From: Ascidia mentula
Taxonomy: Eukaryota; Chordata; Ascidiacea; Phlebobranchia; Ascidiidae
Direction of reading: 5' to 3'
DNA: 64,000 bases
NCBI GenBank assembly: GCA_947561715.1
Contig: OX387201.1
Span: forward strand, 11,236,001 to 11,300,000
In this document: one piece after another, positions 35,592 through 48,400 of the stretch
Layout: each line of letters begins with the position of its first letter
How positions within the stretch are numbered: the stretch's first letter is position 1
Program-made: the position numbers and the translations under genes
Notes under the pieces: generated by a model
What the model was told of the DNA's origin: nothing
The model's input: the letters and a program-made list of their open reading frames with translations, nothing else
Databases searched by the model: none

Positions 35592-36237
35592 CCATACATT
35601 CTCTTACTACAACAAATATAGTGCTATTCTTGCTGGTATTGTATTTTTATGTGGAAATGACTTTTTACTAAATAAAATTTCCAAAACAATGGGTTACTTT
35701 GAGCAGATATACGATTTGATTATTTTTTTTTCGTTTTAACCTTTGAAGGGTCGCGATTGGTTTGTCGAAGGGTTTTGGCGGAATTGTATCACCGCGAACC
35801 CAACATCAAAGCTGTCAAGAAAGCCTCAGCCTGACACCGCGATGGCTGTAGGACCTGTCACCGATGGTGTCGAACTTTAACTCTTATTGAATAGTGAAAA
35901 CGATTTCAAAAGTAAGGACAAATAATATAACCTAGATTCAAATATTACTAAAGGACAAATAGGGTTAAATAAATAGCGAACGCCAACCCTACGAGGGACC
36001 AATTCTTTTTTAATGATAAATGTTTCAAAATTTATTTTATTTGCCATGTTTTTAAGCGCCCTAAAAAACACCAAATTCGCATATGAATCCGCAACGATTC
36101 ATCCCCATTTGTGCAATGATTGCGCACTGATATTCATGTCTGAAAAAAAACTTGGTCGTATGGACGAGCAAAACATCATTCTTTTCCAACAAATGTATGT
36201 ATTTCGAGTTTAGACTCTTCTCTATTATGTCGTCTGG

Positions 36238-36426
36238 TTATAGTTTTTCTTCTTTGCTTGAAACTGTGTGAGGCGGCAATCTTAGGTTTTGCAGCGGTTG
36301 CAGCAAAGTTTCACAGAAATCGTGGTGTGGTGTGGGCTGGGCGTGACTGCTGATTTGGGAAATTGGGATGCCTTCTTTAACTTTTTCAATACAGATCGTT
36401 TGAACTCTTGATTTCTCGTAGAACAA
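36238..36426 (-). CDS. Weak ORF beside the ACSS2 start
   Basis: An open frame reads EKSRVQTICIEKVKEGIPIS ... HAQPTPHHDFCETLLQPLQN and ends EEKL at a TAA. A possible acceptor TTTTAAG precedes it, and it has no ATG of its own. The peptide composition looks coding, but no upstream exon could be placed. It could be a divergent transcript from the ACSS2 promoter or chance. Confidence 0.2.
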   Translation of the reverse strand: MFYEKSRVQTICIEKVKEGIPISQISSHAQPTPHHDFCETLLQPLQNLRLPPHTVSSKEEKL

Positions 36427-36486
36427 CTTAAAATAACAATTAACTAATAGTTGTTCATGTATGTAAGGTTTAGGATATTTTTAGCA

Positions 36487-39400
36487 ATGGATGGCGATAT
36501 GGCAAGTGGTGAAACTAAAACTTTGTATTCACCTGGAAAAGCTGTGCAATCTGTGGCATATGTTTCAAGTATAACACAATATCAAGAAATGTATGAAAAA
36601 AGCATTGCTGACCCTGATGATTTTTGGAGAAGTATTGCAAAAGATTTTTATTTCAAAGAACAGCATACTGGTGAGCAGGATAACCTAAAAAAAACTTCAG
36701 TTATCAAAAGTTTTTCATGGGTGTAGTGTTTAATTGTGCATAACTATGTTCTCGAAACCCTATAAATTGCATCACCATATTGGTGTCAAGTTATGACATC
36801 ACACCAAAAATTATGTCAATGTGACATCATTAAGTGAAGCTACGAACTATCAAAAATTGCATCTACCTTGTCTTTTTAGCAAGTCCCCATGTAAGAACAA
36901 TTAATGCTGTACTGCATAGCAGCAATTAACTAACAACAATACATATTTTTATACATTTGTAGTATGGATTAATACAAACTAAGTAGAAATCAAAATGTTT
37001 TAGGGCTTAGTTATTAAAATTTTAAACCCTAAACCTGTAATATAGAGCAGTTTTGTTGCTGTTGTAGGTTTGCCGATATTCAAGGGCAAATTTGTTTTTG
37101 CATGTAACTTCTGTGGTCTGTGACTTCAAAGTGACATAGTTTATTTGTGATGTCACAACTTGCCCCTACCTCTGTGGTGACGCCACATTTTCACCTATTT
37201 TTTGTGCGAGGCCAAAACAACATTATCGGCTGAATGTAAAGTTTTTGCAATTTGCAAAGATGTCAAAACATTAGCTATTTATCCAAACTAACAATGGCCT
37301 CTGGGTGCTGCAAAATCTGCACTGTTTCTGTGAGGTTCTGTAAGCAAAAATGCAAGGGGATTACTGCTTAGAAAAGTGTGTTCTTGGAGATTGGAGCAAG
37401 CTTACTTTCATTCTTGCATGTTTTGAGTTCATACAATTCTTTTTTGTTTGCAAGTCCTGGCAGTTTTAATGTATGCCACCAGTGGTGGATCTAGAAAAAA
37501 TATGAGGGGGGTGTTCAGTTTCTGTACCTAATTAATAAAGCTGTTGGATGCAGTTACAATTTTTTACCATGCAAATTCAGCTTTAAAAAACAGGTACCAC
37601 AATACAGTAGTTAAGCGAAATATCGAACAACTTCTGCGAAACATAAGACTTTTTAGTTGCTTTTGTGCATGTGCGTCCAGTTTCACGAAAACGCAAAAAC
37701 AAACCTTACATTATGAAACAATGCGATTGCATCTGTATCATCGACGAGTATCAAGTATTGCGTCGGGATCGTTTTTAAACTGTGCCTAAACACAAATCTG
37801 TAATGGTCTAGGATGTAGTCTTGCACCACTAAATATACATCCATGTTTCAGCGGTAGATAAGCATTTGGAAATATATTAAAAACAGACGAAATACAAAAT
37901 ATTCGTATAGCTGCATATAATTTGGTGCAATCTTGTCAAACAATTTTTACAGCGTGCAGCTCTGTATAGAAATTGTAGCAGAAATGAATAAACTTATAAG
38001 GCTGCGCTTTCGAAAACGGTATTGTTGACGGGTTATTGACCAACGGCACAACAAACGATTGTTTCATAAGGGGTCATTGCCGCGTGAATGCGTCGCGCTC
38101 GACCGAAATCAAGGCAACCGAGGAGACTAACACTTAGTCATAGTGTTCGTTCCTGTTTAGCGGAAAGTAACTGCACTTTCACACCCTTTAAAACAATGCA
38201 GGGTTCGAATTAGCGGTAAAAAAACGTATCGCAAAAACGTTACAACCTAAATTCCAATACTTGAATTTTGCTTCGTACGCGATTGTGCACTGCGCTTAAA
38301 ACCTGCTGTTTTAAACTCGTTGACTCAATATTTGTTTCGTAACACATCGCCATCGTTTCATTAACTTGCGCAATAGAGGCTTGACAAAATACGAGAATTG
38401 AAATACAATAGTCGTTGACATTGCCAAAAAACGTTAATAACGTTGTTTGCATCAGCGCTTGTTGCGTGTACGAATGAATAGATAAAGAAGGATGCGGCGC
38501 CTTATAATCTGCTGCGTGTTGCATCGCAATAATCTCATAAACGGGTCGCAACAACCCAAAAACGGTTCGCAATTTGCGAATTGCGAGCTGCTAATTCGAA
38601 CCCTGCAATGTGCCTGAAGCGGGTGTTCTGACACCAATACACGCCCCTAAATCCGCCACTGTGTGTTATGTCACAACTTCTGACAAGTTGCATGTGTGTG
38701 AAAATTGTTTAAATGCTGAGCGAAATTGACATCATGTTTGCAAAAAAATGTGGCCAAATTATGTAATAAAGTAATAAAGTAATAAACCAAATCATATTAT
38801 TCTGTTTAAATTTGAATTTCGATTTGAATAGTTTGTGATTTAAATCCTTTGGATTCATTATTCTAAGTTGGCCATTCCTAATATCTACCTTTTTTTTAAA
38901 CTTTCATTTTAGCCTGCTAAAAGCATATTCAATTACAGAATGGTAATACAAAAATTTTCACAACTAACCAGTTGTGCTTATATGTTACAATTAACAAAGC
39001 GATCTGTAGACAGCTCAGATGGTGGATGTTTTTTTAAGAAAAATATATTTCGCCTAAAAAAAGGCATTATCAGTTTCTCCAACTTATTTAAATAGAATCT
39101 CTACCTAGTTTTCTTTTGAAGTACTTTGAAATTGAGAATATTTATACATTGGTGTATCCAGGTGTCTGTGGGTTATTCTTCTTTGGTTGAGTGGCAAATT
39201 AAACTATTAATACTCATCTAATATTCAAGTTGTACTGTACATCTCTTCTGTAATATTCTCGGTCTGACTTGCAACTTTCAGCACATTTACTAAAACTGTT
39301 ATTCCAGGCAAGGTGTTTGATTACAATTTCAATGTAAATGATGGGCCAATATTTGTGAAGTTCATGGAAAATGCTATTACTAATATCAGCTATAACTGCC

Positions 39401-42400
39401 TGGACAGACACGTGAAGGAGGGAAGAGGGAATGTTACAGCTTTCTATTGGTAAGCTATGTTTTCATAAACAATTATATACAATACAACATAAACTAGTGA
39501 TCTACTGAAACCTCAGTTTGCCGAATCAGCGATTTTTTACGAAGATTCCGTTTCGGCCGAATAATTTGTTTTGATTCGGCCAAAACCGAACTTTTACGCT
39601 CAAGAAAAATGTTCTGGAATACCAACAATAGTGTGTGGATTAATGCATAAATTTCAATACTATGAAGGATAACGCAGTAATATTTCATGCAATGGCATGA
39701 TTGGCAGGATCGCCACACTGCGCAGGTCCTTGCTTGGCAATCACAGCTATCGTATCGCGATCATTAGGTTTGCAGGCTTGGCAGCCCAGGCATTGCAGCC
39801 TAGCTGGATCAGCCACTTTTTCCTGACAAGTCGGAGCAAGATTTGAAAAATCAAGCTCCCGGTGAGGTTTGAACTCACAACCCTGGGCTAACCAGGCCCA
39901 ACGCTCTACCAACTGAGCTACAGGAGCTCAGTGGTTTCACGGGGTATACTGTGGCCAAGGTACACTGGTGCGCAAGCGCACAACTTGCCAGGCAACCTTC
40001 ACATACACATAGGGGATCTCTACCACCGTATCAGATAATACTATGAAAGATAATAGTATTTTGGGCATTAAAGTTGTCTTTTCCGGGTATTTGTGTATCA
40101 CACACGAACTGAGCAAAAATTAACGTGGAATCAAAAACGCCTTGATTGTTAAGTGACGAACAATCCAAATGTTACGAAGGCAGGTTATTTTTGTGATGCA
40201 AGTCATAGCATTGACAGTCGCTAACGACATATCAAAATGGAAGTCAACAGTGTTCATGGAAGTATTATCACTTTGCCCACACCTGGCACAAGATCGGTAA
40301 TACAATTGGAAACTACCAACAAAGGCCAAGACAACCTTGAAACCCAAAGAACTACCATAATATTTGAACAACTATCCTGTTGTAGTACTACTGTCTGAAC
40401 CTATGTTTTATAATAAAGGGATTTACCATGCCAACAAACCCATTAGTTGGGTCGCCAGAAGGTTCAGAACCATATGCTTAAACGTGGACAAATAATTTAC
40501 AAACCAACACTTTTATCCTTACTCAAGTTTGTGGAATTTCATTCACCCTTAATTATACAGTGCAAACTGCATTTTATAGAAATTGTACGATATTTCTGGA
40601 TGTACTGTTAGAGGTTGCAAACAACAGTTGTCACATGCCGAAAATACTAATCTTAGATATTATGTATTGCATTATTGTCATGTCGATGAAAGCAAATATT
40701 AGTTGGATACAAACTAGATACGAAAAAATGTTTTTTCATTCCCCCCCTGGAAAAAATTCATGCACGCTGGGATAAACCATTCACCCACTTGAGCAGGGCT
40801 GCCAGATTTATTTCATTTCAAGAAGTTTTTCTTTTCAACATGCCTAAGATAATGAAATTTACATATATTAGTTAGGTTCATGCTTATGGTTGGCTGTGCT
40901 TATCCCACAAAAAAGATAAAAACGAAAAACTAAGAGAGCAGGACACTAAGATCACAATGGGGCATGTATCACATTTTATTATTACTATATAATTATGACA
41001 TTATATTTTTTTAGTGTTTAAAACAAGGGCGAACAGCGTTTTATATTTAATAAGTCCAATCAAATTCCGAAACATGTTTAAAACTTCAAGACAACTCATC
41101 CAATTGGGCGGTAAAAAACAACCCTTCAGTTCAGAAACACTGAACTTACCTGTTTACAATAAATAACGTTTAAATACTGTAACTGAAAAGCAAAAAAATG
41201 TGCACAAAATTACATTGAACTGTACTTATTTAAGTTTTTTTTTAAATTTATAAACTGTAAATGTTTGTTCATAAATACAACAAGATTTGTTGCATGAACT
41301 GTAATTGTGCTGTTAGTATCACTCATGTTTTACCTGTGTGTTTACAGGGAGGGAAATGATCCTATGGATTGCACCAGCATTACATATCAGGAGTTGCTAA
41401 ATGAGGTTTGTTTTTTAAAGAGTATATTTGTTTAGGTTAAACCAACAACAAAAATTTCCAGCACATTTTAAACCGATGCTCAAAATTTGTGAGTCACAAG
41501 TATGTTGTTTTATTTTCAGGTTTGCAAGTTTTCAAATGTCCTTAAATCTTTGGGTGTAAAAAAGGGAGATAAGGTTGCAATTTACATGCCAATGATCATG
41601 GAACTTGTTGTTGCTATGTTGGCTTGCGTGCGAATTGGAGCTATTCATTCCATTGTTGTAAGTATATATAATGAAGCTGTACTACATTACCAAATATAGG
41701 ATAGGTGCATTTCTCTGAAATTAATTTTTTTGCAATTATATTTTGATAATGATGCCCTGCACTCATCTAAAATAGCAGATTTCTCCTTTTTATTCTTTTG
41801 TTCAGAGGAGTGTTTCCCAACCGGTGGCATGTAGTGGTTGTACAATATTGGTTACTTCATTTACCAGGTTACATATTGTTTGCTGTATATGCTTCAGCTG
41901 GTACAACAGCAATGTTTATTGATAAAAATGCATGTTGCATCAAAAGAGATCACCCTACGGTGTTGTTGTTGTTACAGATATGTCTAATAAGGATCACGCC
42001 TACCAGTAACGAAAATCCTTATTAGACATGTCTGTTACAACACTAGAAGCGACAAAACATCGAAATATTGGTTGACATTGCCGACTAAGTGGATGCAGGA
42101 GTGAGAGATTTAGCTGTTTGCAACTCAGCATGACATATCCACGGTTGGCACAAACTGCATTTAACCACTGGTGTCCTTCAGCTTTTCCCTACATATTAAT
42201 ATACTTGATCGGATGCATGACAGATTGGATTCTAACTATGCTAAGTCCGAATTTCAAGCCCATGTGAAAGCCAAATGCCAAATTTGTGCATTGCTGAACA
42301 TATGTGTTCACAGTTTGTGCTAAGGTGCCCCCTCCAATATGCTGTTCAAACCTGATTGTTTAAAATATTTTGGCTCCAGACGCACCAGTTTTTGTGCTGT

Positions 42401-45400
42401 ACGTAGTTGCATTTGCCTAAAATTGGAAATGATATTCTAAATAAACTTAAGAATAAGCAATTCATCTGAAAGTTCACTTACATTTCGGACATTTTTGGGG
42501 TAACCAACCCCACCTCAACCTTAATTCAAAGAACTTGCGGCACCATGGCACAGTTTGCTTTCTGGCTTTTGACATTTGTTTAAGAGTAAGAAAGTAATTT
42601 TAGAGCCATTACGAAGAAATAATCCATCACCATTGGCGTATCCAGGATTTTTTATAGAGGGGATCCAATTTTTTTGGGAAAGATTTTCAGGTGTAAACTG
42701 TGGTCGAGAATCGCAAAAAACGAACGCCCGTGTTCGCGCAAATCGTCACATACACGGTGGCTTTCTGGCGCAATTGTGTAACGCTATGGAACACTCGATG
42801 CGAGTTTCGGCGGTAGTGCTTGTGCCGTAGTTTTATTACTACTACTTTCAAAGAAAAGCTTGAATATATTTGTAACCAAAAGGGATCAAACGTGGGCTTA
42901 GGCTTACGTTATCACGAAAACATACAAATAAAAACTATTTTGCATGCGGTAACAATGCTCCCTGTTTGGAAACAATAGCGAGTGCAAGCACGATGCGGTT
43001 TTTAGGTCAACGTTAAAAAAAACTTCTGGTTTTCACGCGGATTTTGACAAAAAATACAGTGGCCTTTGTTTTGCTAAAAAAACAGACCAAAATATTTCAC
43101 AAAACGGGGGTCCGGACCCCTCGACCCTCCCTGCATACGCCCATGCTTGTAAGTCGATAACACAGTGAATTTTGCTAACAAAGTGAAGTGCACCTATTAA
43201 GATTTGTTTCAAAAAAAGCATGAACTTCAGCTGTGAACTACTTTCTATTATACTGTGACTTTAGTCTGTCAAAGTAGTACCCTGTACAAGGAGACCATGG
43301 CCCTGATACCTATATGGCAATTTTGTGAAAAAAGTTTGGTGACCCCAGATTTAAAGCTTAAATAACATTTGTACAGATATTATCTTTGTAATTTAATTAA
43401 TTGCAATGTTTACTTTACACTTGTTTTTATTATCCACTCTAGGTTTAAATTGTTTTGGGCAGGAATAGTGTGACAGTTTGGTTTCACTTGATTATATTAA
43501 TTTTAACTGTTGCTGGATTTAAAGATCTCCGTATCAACTTAGCCATTTTAAAAACAATCTTTGCTGTGACATGGTATTACAAATTTTGTGCAGTTCTTCA
43601 ATAATGTTGTTGTTCACGCTCCTTATGGGTATGTGTGGTTGACTCAATAAACCTATCTGATTTTTGTAGGTTATGACATTTTTCTAGTCACATTTCTTGT
43701 TCATTTGGGTGGTAGTCCATTTTGTGAAAAAAATTGATTTGAGACGTGTTATTTAGTCTGGCTGCCTTTTAACTTTTTGATTTACTTGTTGCCATCACAA
43801 TTTATCTTTGTGTTACACTTAAAACTTTAATTTCTACGCAAACTTAGTCCACCATTCTCCCAAGTGGTAAAAAGTAATAAAAATATGTTTTGTTGATTAT
43901 GTACTGATTTCAACTGTCTCTCTGTTTTCCCTATACCTACAATTAGTTTCCTTTAGTAGATTGTATGGTGTGTGTAAATTGCCAATTATCTTTCTAGAAT
44001 GTTTCTGAGGTCAGTTGTTGTATTTGCTAACATGTCACTTTGATGTTCTGTGAATCCTTGCATTTCATTAGATTGTGCTTCCAAAAAATGCCTACATACA
44101 GTATAAAAACTACAGACGTGCAATCTAAAAATTGAGTATGCCAAACTAAAAACAGTAATAGTTGCAGAAACAAAATTTAATATATTTATATCCACAACTA
44201 TTTGGTTTAAAAAAAGACAATTACAGATAAGTAAAAGTAGATTGATACTTTTTACAGACTCTGAAATGCGATTTTACACCTTCATTTCGAAACTGCACTT
44301 GGTACATTGCAAATTTAATGGTTTTATTTTTTATATAAGTATGCATACCCAAACATCTTGGTTGTTTTTGTATAGTTTGCTGGATTTTCGGCCGAATCTT
44401 TGAGCTCAAGAATTTTAGATGCTGAATGTGATATTGTTTTAACAGCAGGTTTGTATGGTTAGATTTTGTAGTTAGTAGCTTTAAATTGTAAAAACATGTT
44501 TTTGGTTAATGTGCAGTATTTTAAATGGCATGTGTAAGTTTGCATGTATAGGCAAGATGCATGACCATGACAGAATGGAATATTGCTAAAAATCTAGAAT
44601 ATTTTTTATACTATCCTGTAAATCATAAGGTAATGTTTGACAGAAAATGACCGATAAAGTTTGTCATTTGTTTTTAGATGGTGTGTACAGAGGTCCAAAA
44701 TTAATTCAGCTCAAAGAAATAGTTGATGAAGCTCTGGAATTGTGTTGTGTGGCTAAACATAAAGTTTCTACCTGCATTGTTGTAAAACACATAACAAACA
44801 AGAGTTACAGTGATGATGTTACTGACAGACCAGCAAAAAGGCCCTGTCCGAAATCAATAGTAAGAACAAATACTACAAAATTTAGCTCTTTGTATGTGGT
44901 TTCAGGTAAGTTGTGGGCACATTTTACACCAAGGAGAAGCTGGTCATCAAATATAACCTTGTCATTTCTCGTCTGATTTCACAGTTTTGCTTTTTTTTTA
45001 AATTCAAACAATTTGATATGTTGAATATTAGTGGGCATTGCCAAACAATTAGGTAAAAAGTTTTTCAAACTTCCAGTGATAAATGACTTGTTTATGATTT
45101 TATAGTAAGTGTATGCCTACTGAGCAGAAATTAGTTATAACCATAAAAAGTTGAGCGGACTTTTTATTCTTAAATTTTTATAGATTTAATTAAAAGACTA
45201 TTTCAAAAACCCTTGACAGTTTCACTAGACAATTTCAAGATAAGTTTGTGCTTCCTATATTTACGATGCACAGAACCTCAACTATAGATGTAAATCACAA
45301 AAAATGTTGAGTCTGATGTGTTGTGTAATTTGTTGTATTTCCCATTCTGGCAAATATATCTGTGTTAAAAATGTGAATGCAATTTTTTTTAAATATTTGT

Positions 45401-48400
45401 GTTTGTAAAAGGTGCCTTGGAACTCTGATGTTGACAAATGGTGGCATGAGTTAATGAATGGAGCTTCCACTGAATATGAGCCAGAATGGTTGAAGAGTGA
45501 AGAGCCTCTTTTTATCTTGTACACCAGTGGCTCAACTGGCAAACCAAAGGCAATTAAATTTTCATTTAATTTGACTATTCATAAACATTTTACCAAAACC
45601 AATAAAGGTATGGTACAGCAGTCCACCATGAAAATTTATGCATATAAATGCGGCTAGTAACTTCATTTCAGGCTAATCCTATGATTTCCATACAAACTGT
45701 TTCCACATAGTATATTTTTGCAGCAAATTGTGTTTGTTTTAAAAACACATACTGGTAATGCTAAATAACTTGGTTATTTAAATAGTTGCCAAAAAAGAAT
45801 GCCTCTTGACATAGCCGTTGATTCCTAAAAGCCTGCCTTACCTGTGAAAAATCCAGGTTTGGCTACCAACATCTTTGTTTGTAGTCTGTATATTTTCTCG
45901 TTACTTTTTCGACTCTTGCCATGAATGGTCTTATCGCCACCTGCTTTATTTGTTGAAAATGCAATCTTAATGTTTTGCAAAAAAAAGGTTTCACTCAACA
46001 ATATTTTCATTTTTATGATTTAGGGTATTTTACATCATGTTACTGGATACATGTTGTATGCTGCCACCACACACAAATACACATTTGACTATCATCCTGG
46101 TGATGTGTATTTTTGCACTGCAGATATTGGTTGGATCACTGGTCACACATATATTACATATGGACCACTATTAAATGGGGCTACTTCTGTATTGGTAAGT
46201 CCATACCAATTACTAATGATTTTCTTACTTTTTGTTTAATCTTTCTTAGTTTGAAGGAACTCCACTTTTTCCTGATCCAAGTCGGTATTGGTCAATTGTC
46301 GACAAGTACCAAGTCTCAAAGTTTTACACTGCTCCAACCGCTGTTAGGTCGTTGATGAAATATGGTGACAACCCTGTAAAAAAGTATGTACAAATAGTGG
46401 CGGATCTAGGGGGGGGGGGGGGGGGGGGGGGGGGGTGTTTAGGTGTCAGAACACCCCTCTCGGCATTTTGTGGGGTATGAAAGTGCGATTAATTTCCCGC
46501 TACGCAGGATCGAACACGGCGGTCAAGAGTTTGTCTCCGCTGTTTCTTTGTTTCTCATTCGCGCGCGCTGCATTCACGCGGCGATGACTCTTATGAAACA
46601 ATCGTTTGTTGTGCCGTTGGTCAATAACCGCAACAATTATGTTTTCAAAAGCGAGACCTTTTAAGTTTATTCATTTCTAAACAGAAGTCGCACTGCACCA
46701 AAATAAATGTAGCTAAACGAGTATTTTGTATTTCGTCTGTTTTTTATATATTTCGCAAATTATCTACTGCTAAAACATCGATGTGTATTTGATGGTGCAA
46801 GACCACGTCCTAGACCATTACAGATTTGTTTTTAGAGCGGGGGGGGTCGAAATTTTTTGGGGAATTCCCAATTTTCCGCTGTAAATTAAGGTTAATTGTG
46901 GTCGAGCTTTGCAAAATACAAACGCCAGTGTTGGCGCGCATCGTCACATAAACGGTGGCTTCCTGGCTTACGCAATTGCGTAACACTGTGGAACACTCGA
47001 TGCGAGTTTTTGCGGTAGTGCTTGCGCCGTAGTTTCATTACCACGACTTTGAAAGAAAGGTTTAAATATAGGTGTTATCTAAATGGAATTAAATGTGGGC
47101 TTACATTATCAAAAAAACAAACAAATAAAAACTATGTTGCATGCTGTGGCCTTATATTCCTCTTTGCACATTTGCGAGCGCTAACAGTTGTTTTCAACAT
47201 GCGTAATATTGGCAACGTGTTTTACTACTAAACTGGCTTCCACCGAGATTTTGACAGAAAATTTTGGTAGAAAAGTTTTAAGGGAATATAATTTGATTTA
47301 GTAGTTAAGCTGAAGTTGCCTTTACCAGAGAATTGCATATTTGTAAAACTAATCTATATATAAAAAAACAATACAATTCAAACTGATATAATGCAGAAAT
47401 AGTTTTGTGTGGTATAGAATTGTGCAAGACATTTTTTAATTGGAGGACTTCATTTATTTGTATCTTTAGTTTATAGTTAAATCAACTTGCAAAAAAATTA
47501 AATGATTCTCATATGATTAATCCTTTTATCTGTCTTTGTGATGTGGATGAAAGTAGTTGATTTACCATATTTGCCTTTTTTCAGATATAAAAGAAATACC
47601 TTGCAAGTGTTGGGTACTGTAGGTGAACCAATAAACCCAGAGGCATGGATGTGGTATCACAAAGTTATTGGAAATGGGAATTGCACAATCGTGGACACAT
47701 TTTGGCAGACAGAAACAGTAAGATATGGAAACACTTGCTTTGCAGTGTATAATTTTGTTACCATGCTGTTATGTTTTGTTTTAGAAAGCATGCAAATAAA
47801 TTTTTTGTAATGTGAAAAATTTCCGAAATAATCCCCTACTTCTGATGTAAACCCTTGCTTTTGAAAGGACTATTTTAAATCTCCAACATTTTTCAGCATA
47901 TTTTTGTATTATTTAGTGAATGCAACAATTAGTTCGCAACATCAGTAATGATTCATTTTAGGGAGGCCATGTCCTGACACCTTTACCTGGTTGCACTCCA
48001 ACTAAACCTGGTTCTGCAACATTTCCTTTTTTTGGTATTGTTCCAGCTGTATTGTCAGAAAATGGCAAAGAAGTCACAGGCTCTGGTGAAGGATATCTGG
48101 TAATTGTCCCCTTGACAATAAACATAGCCTTTATCAATCCAGCATTTCATAGAAAATATGAAATAAAAAAATATGTGTGGCAATACCAATTAGCAGCAAG
48201 AACTGATAATCTTTTGATCTATCTTATATAAAAGGAAATAATGCAAGGGACAGTAAATTACATCTGATGTTGTTCTCCTTACTTTTGTATCACAACTCCT
48301 TTTAATTGAAAAAAAATGTTCCGTAAATGTTTGTGTTTAACAGTCACCAATATTTTTGAAAACAATGTTTCTTGCCTGGCTTTTTTATTCCACTAATTAT

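Larger units (their letters stand above)
29708..36486. other. Intergenic, dense in mobile-element remains
   Basis: The interval lies between the divergent CSE1L and ACSS2 genes. It includes a hAT-like end at 30962, the hAT MITE 31281-31608, the second copy of a 41-bp repeat at 32532-32572, and a Penelope-like fragment at 35135-35591. Two related modules lie at about 33835-33900 and 35070-35135. A possible 28-nt non-coding 5' exon of CSE1L, with acceptor and donor on the minus strand, is at 30446-30419. A run of CT repeats is at 34215-34232. Confidence 0.55.

Noticed and set aside
36013..36213. 66-codon ORF with HPHLCNDCALIF
   Set aside because: It has one Cys-x2-Cys pair only, no supporting splice sites and no partner; it was kept out as a gene call.
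38240..38572. 110-codon minus-strand ORF
   Set aside because: It lies inside the nested inverted-repeat element at 38198-38606 and resembles no transposase.
39855..39927. Functional tRNA-Thr(GGT) gene
   Set aside because: There is an extra base before the anticodon stem, T at position 37, an anticodon not usual in eukaryotes, and a location within a flanked repeat unit.
42576..42830. 84-codon plus-strand ORF
   Set aside because: It spans the end of a transposon remnant and is not conserved in frame in the related copy at 46845-47260.
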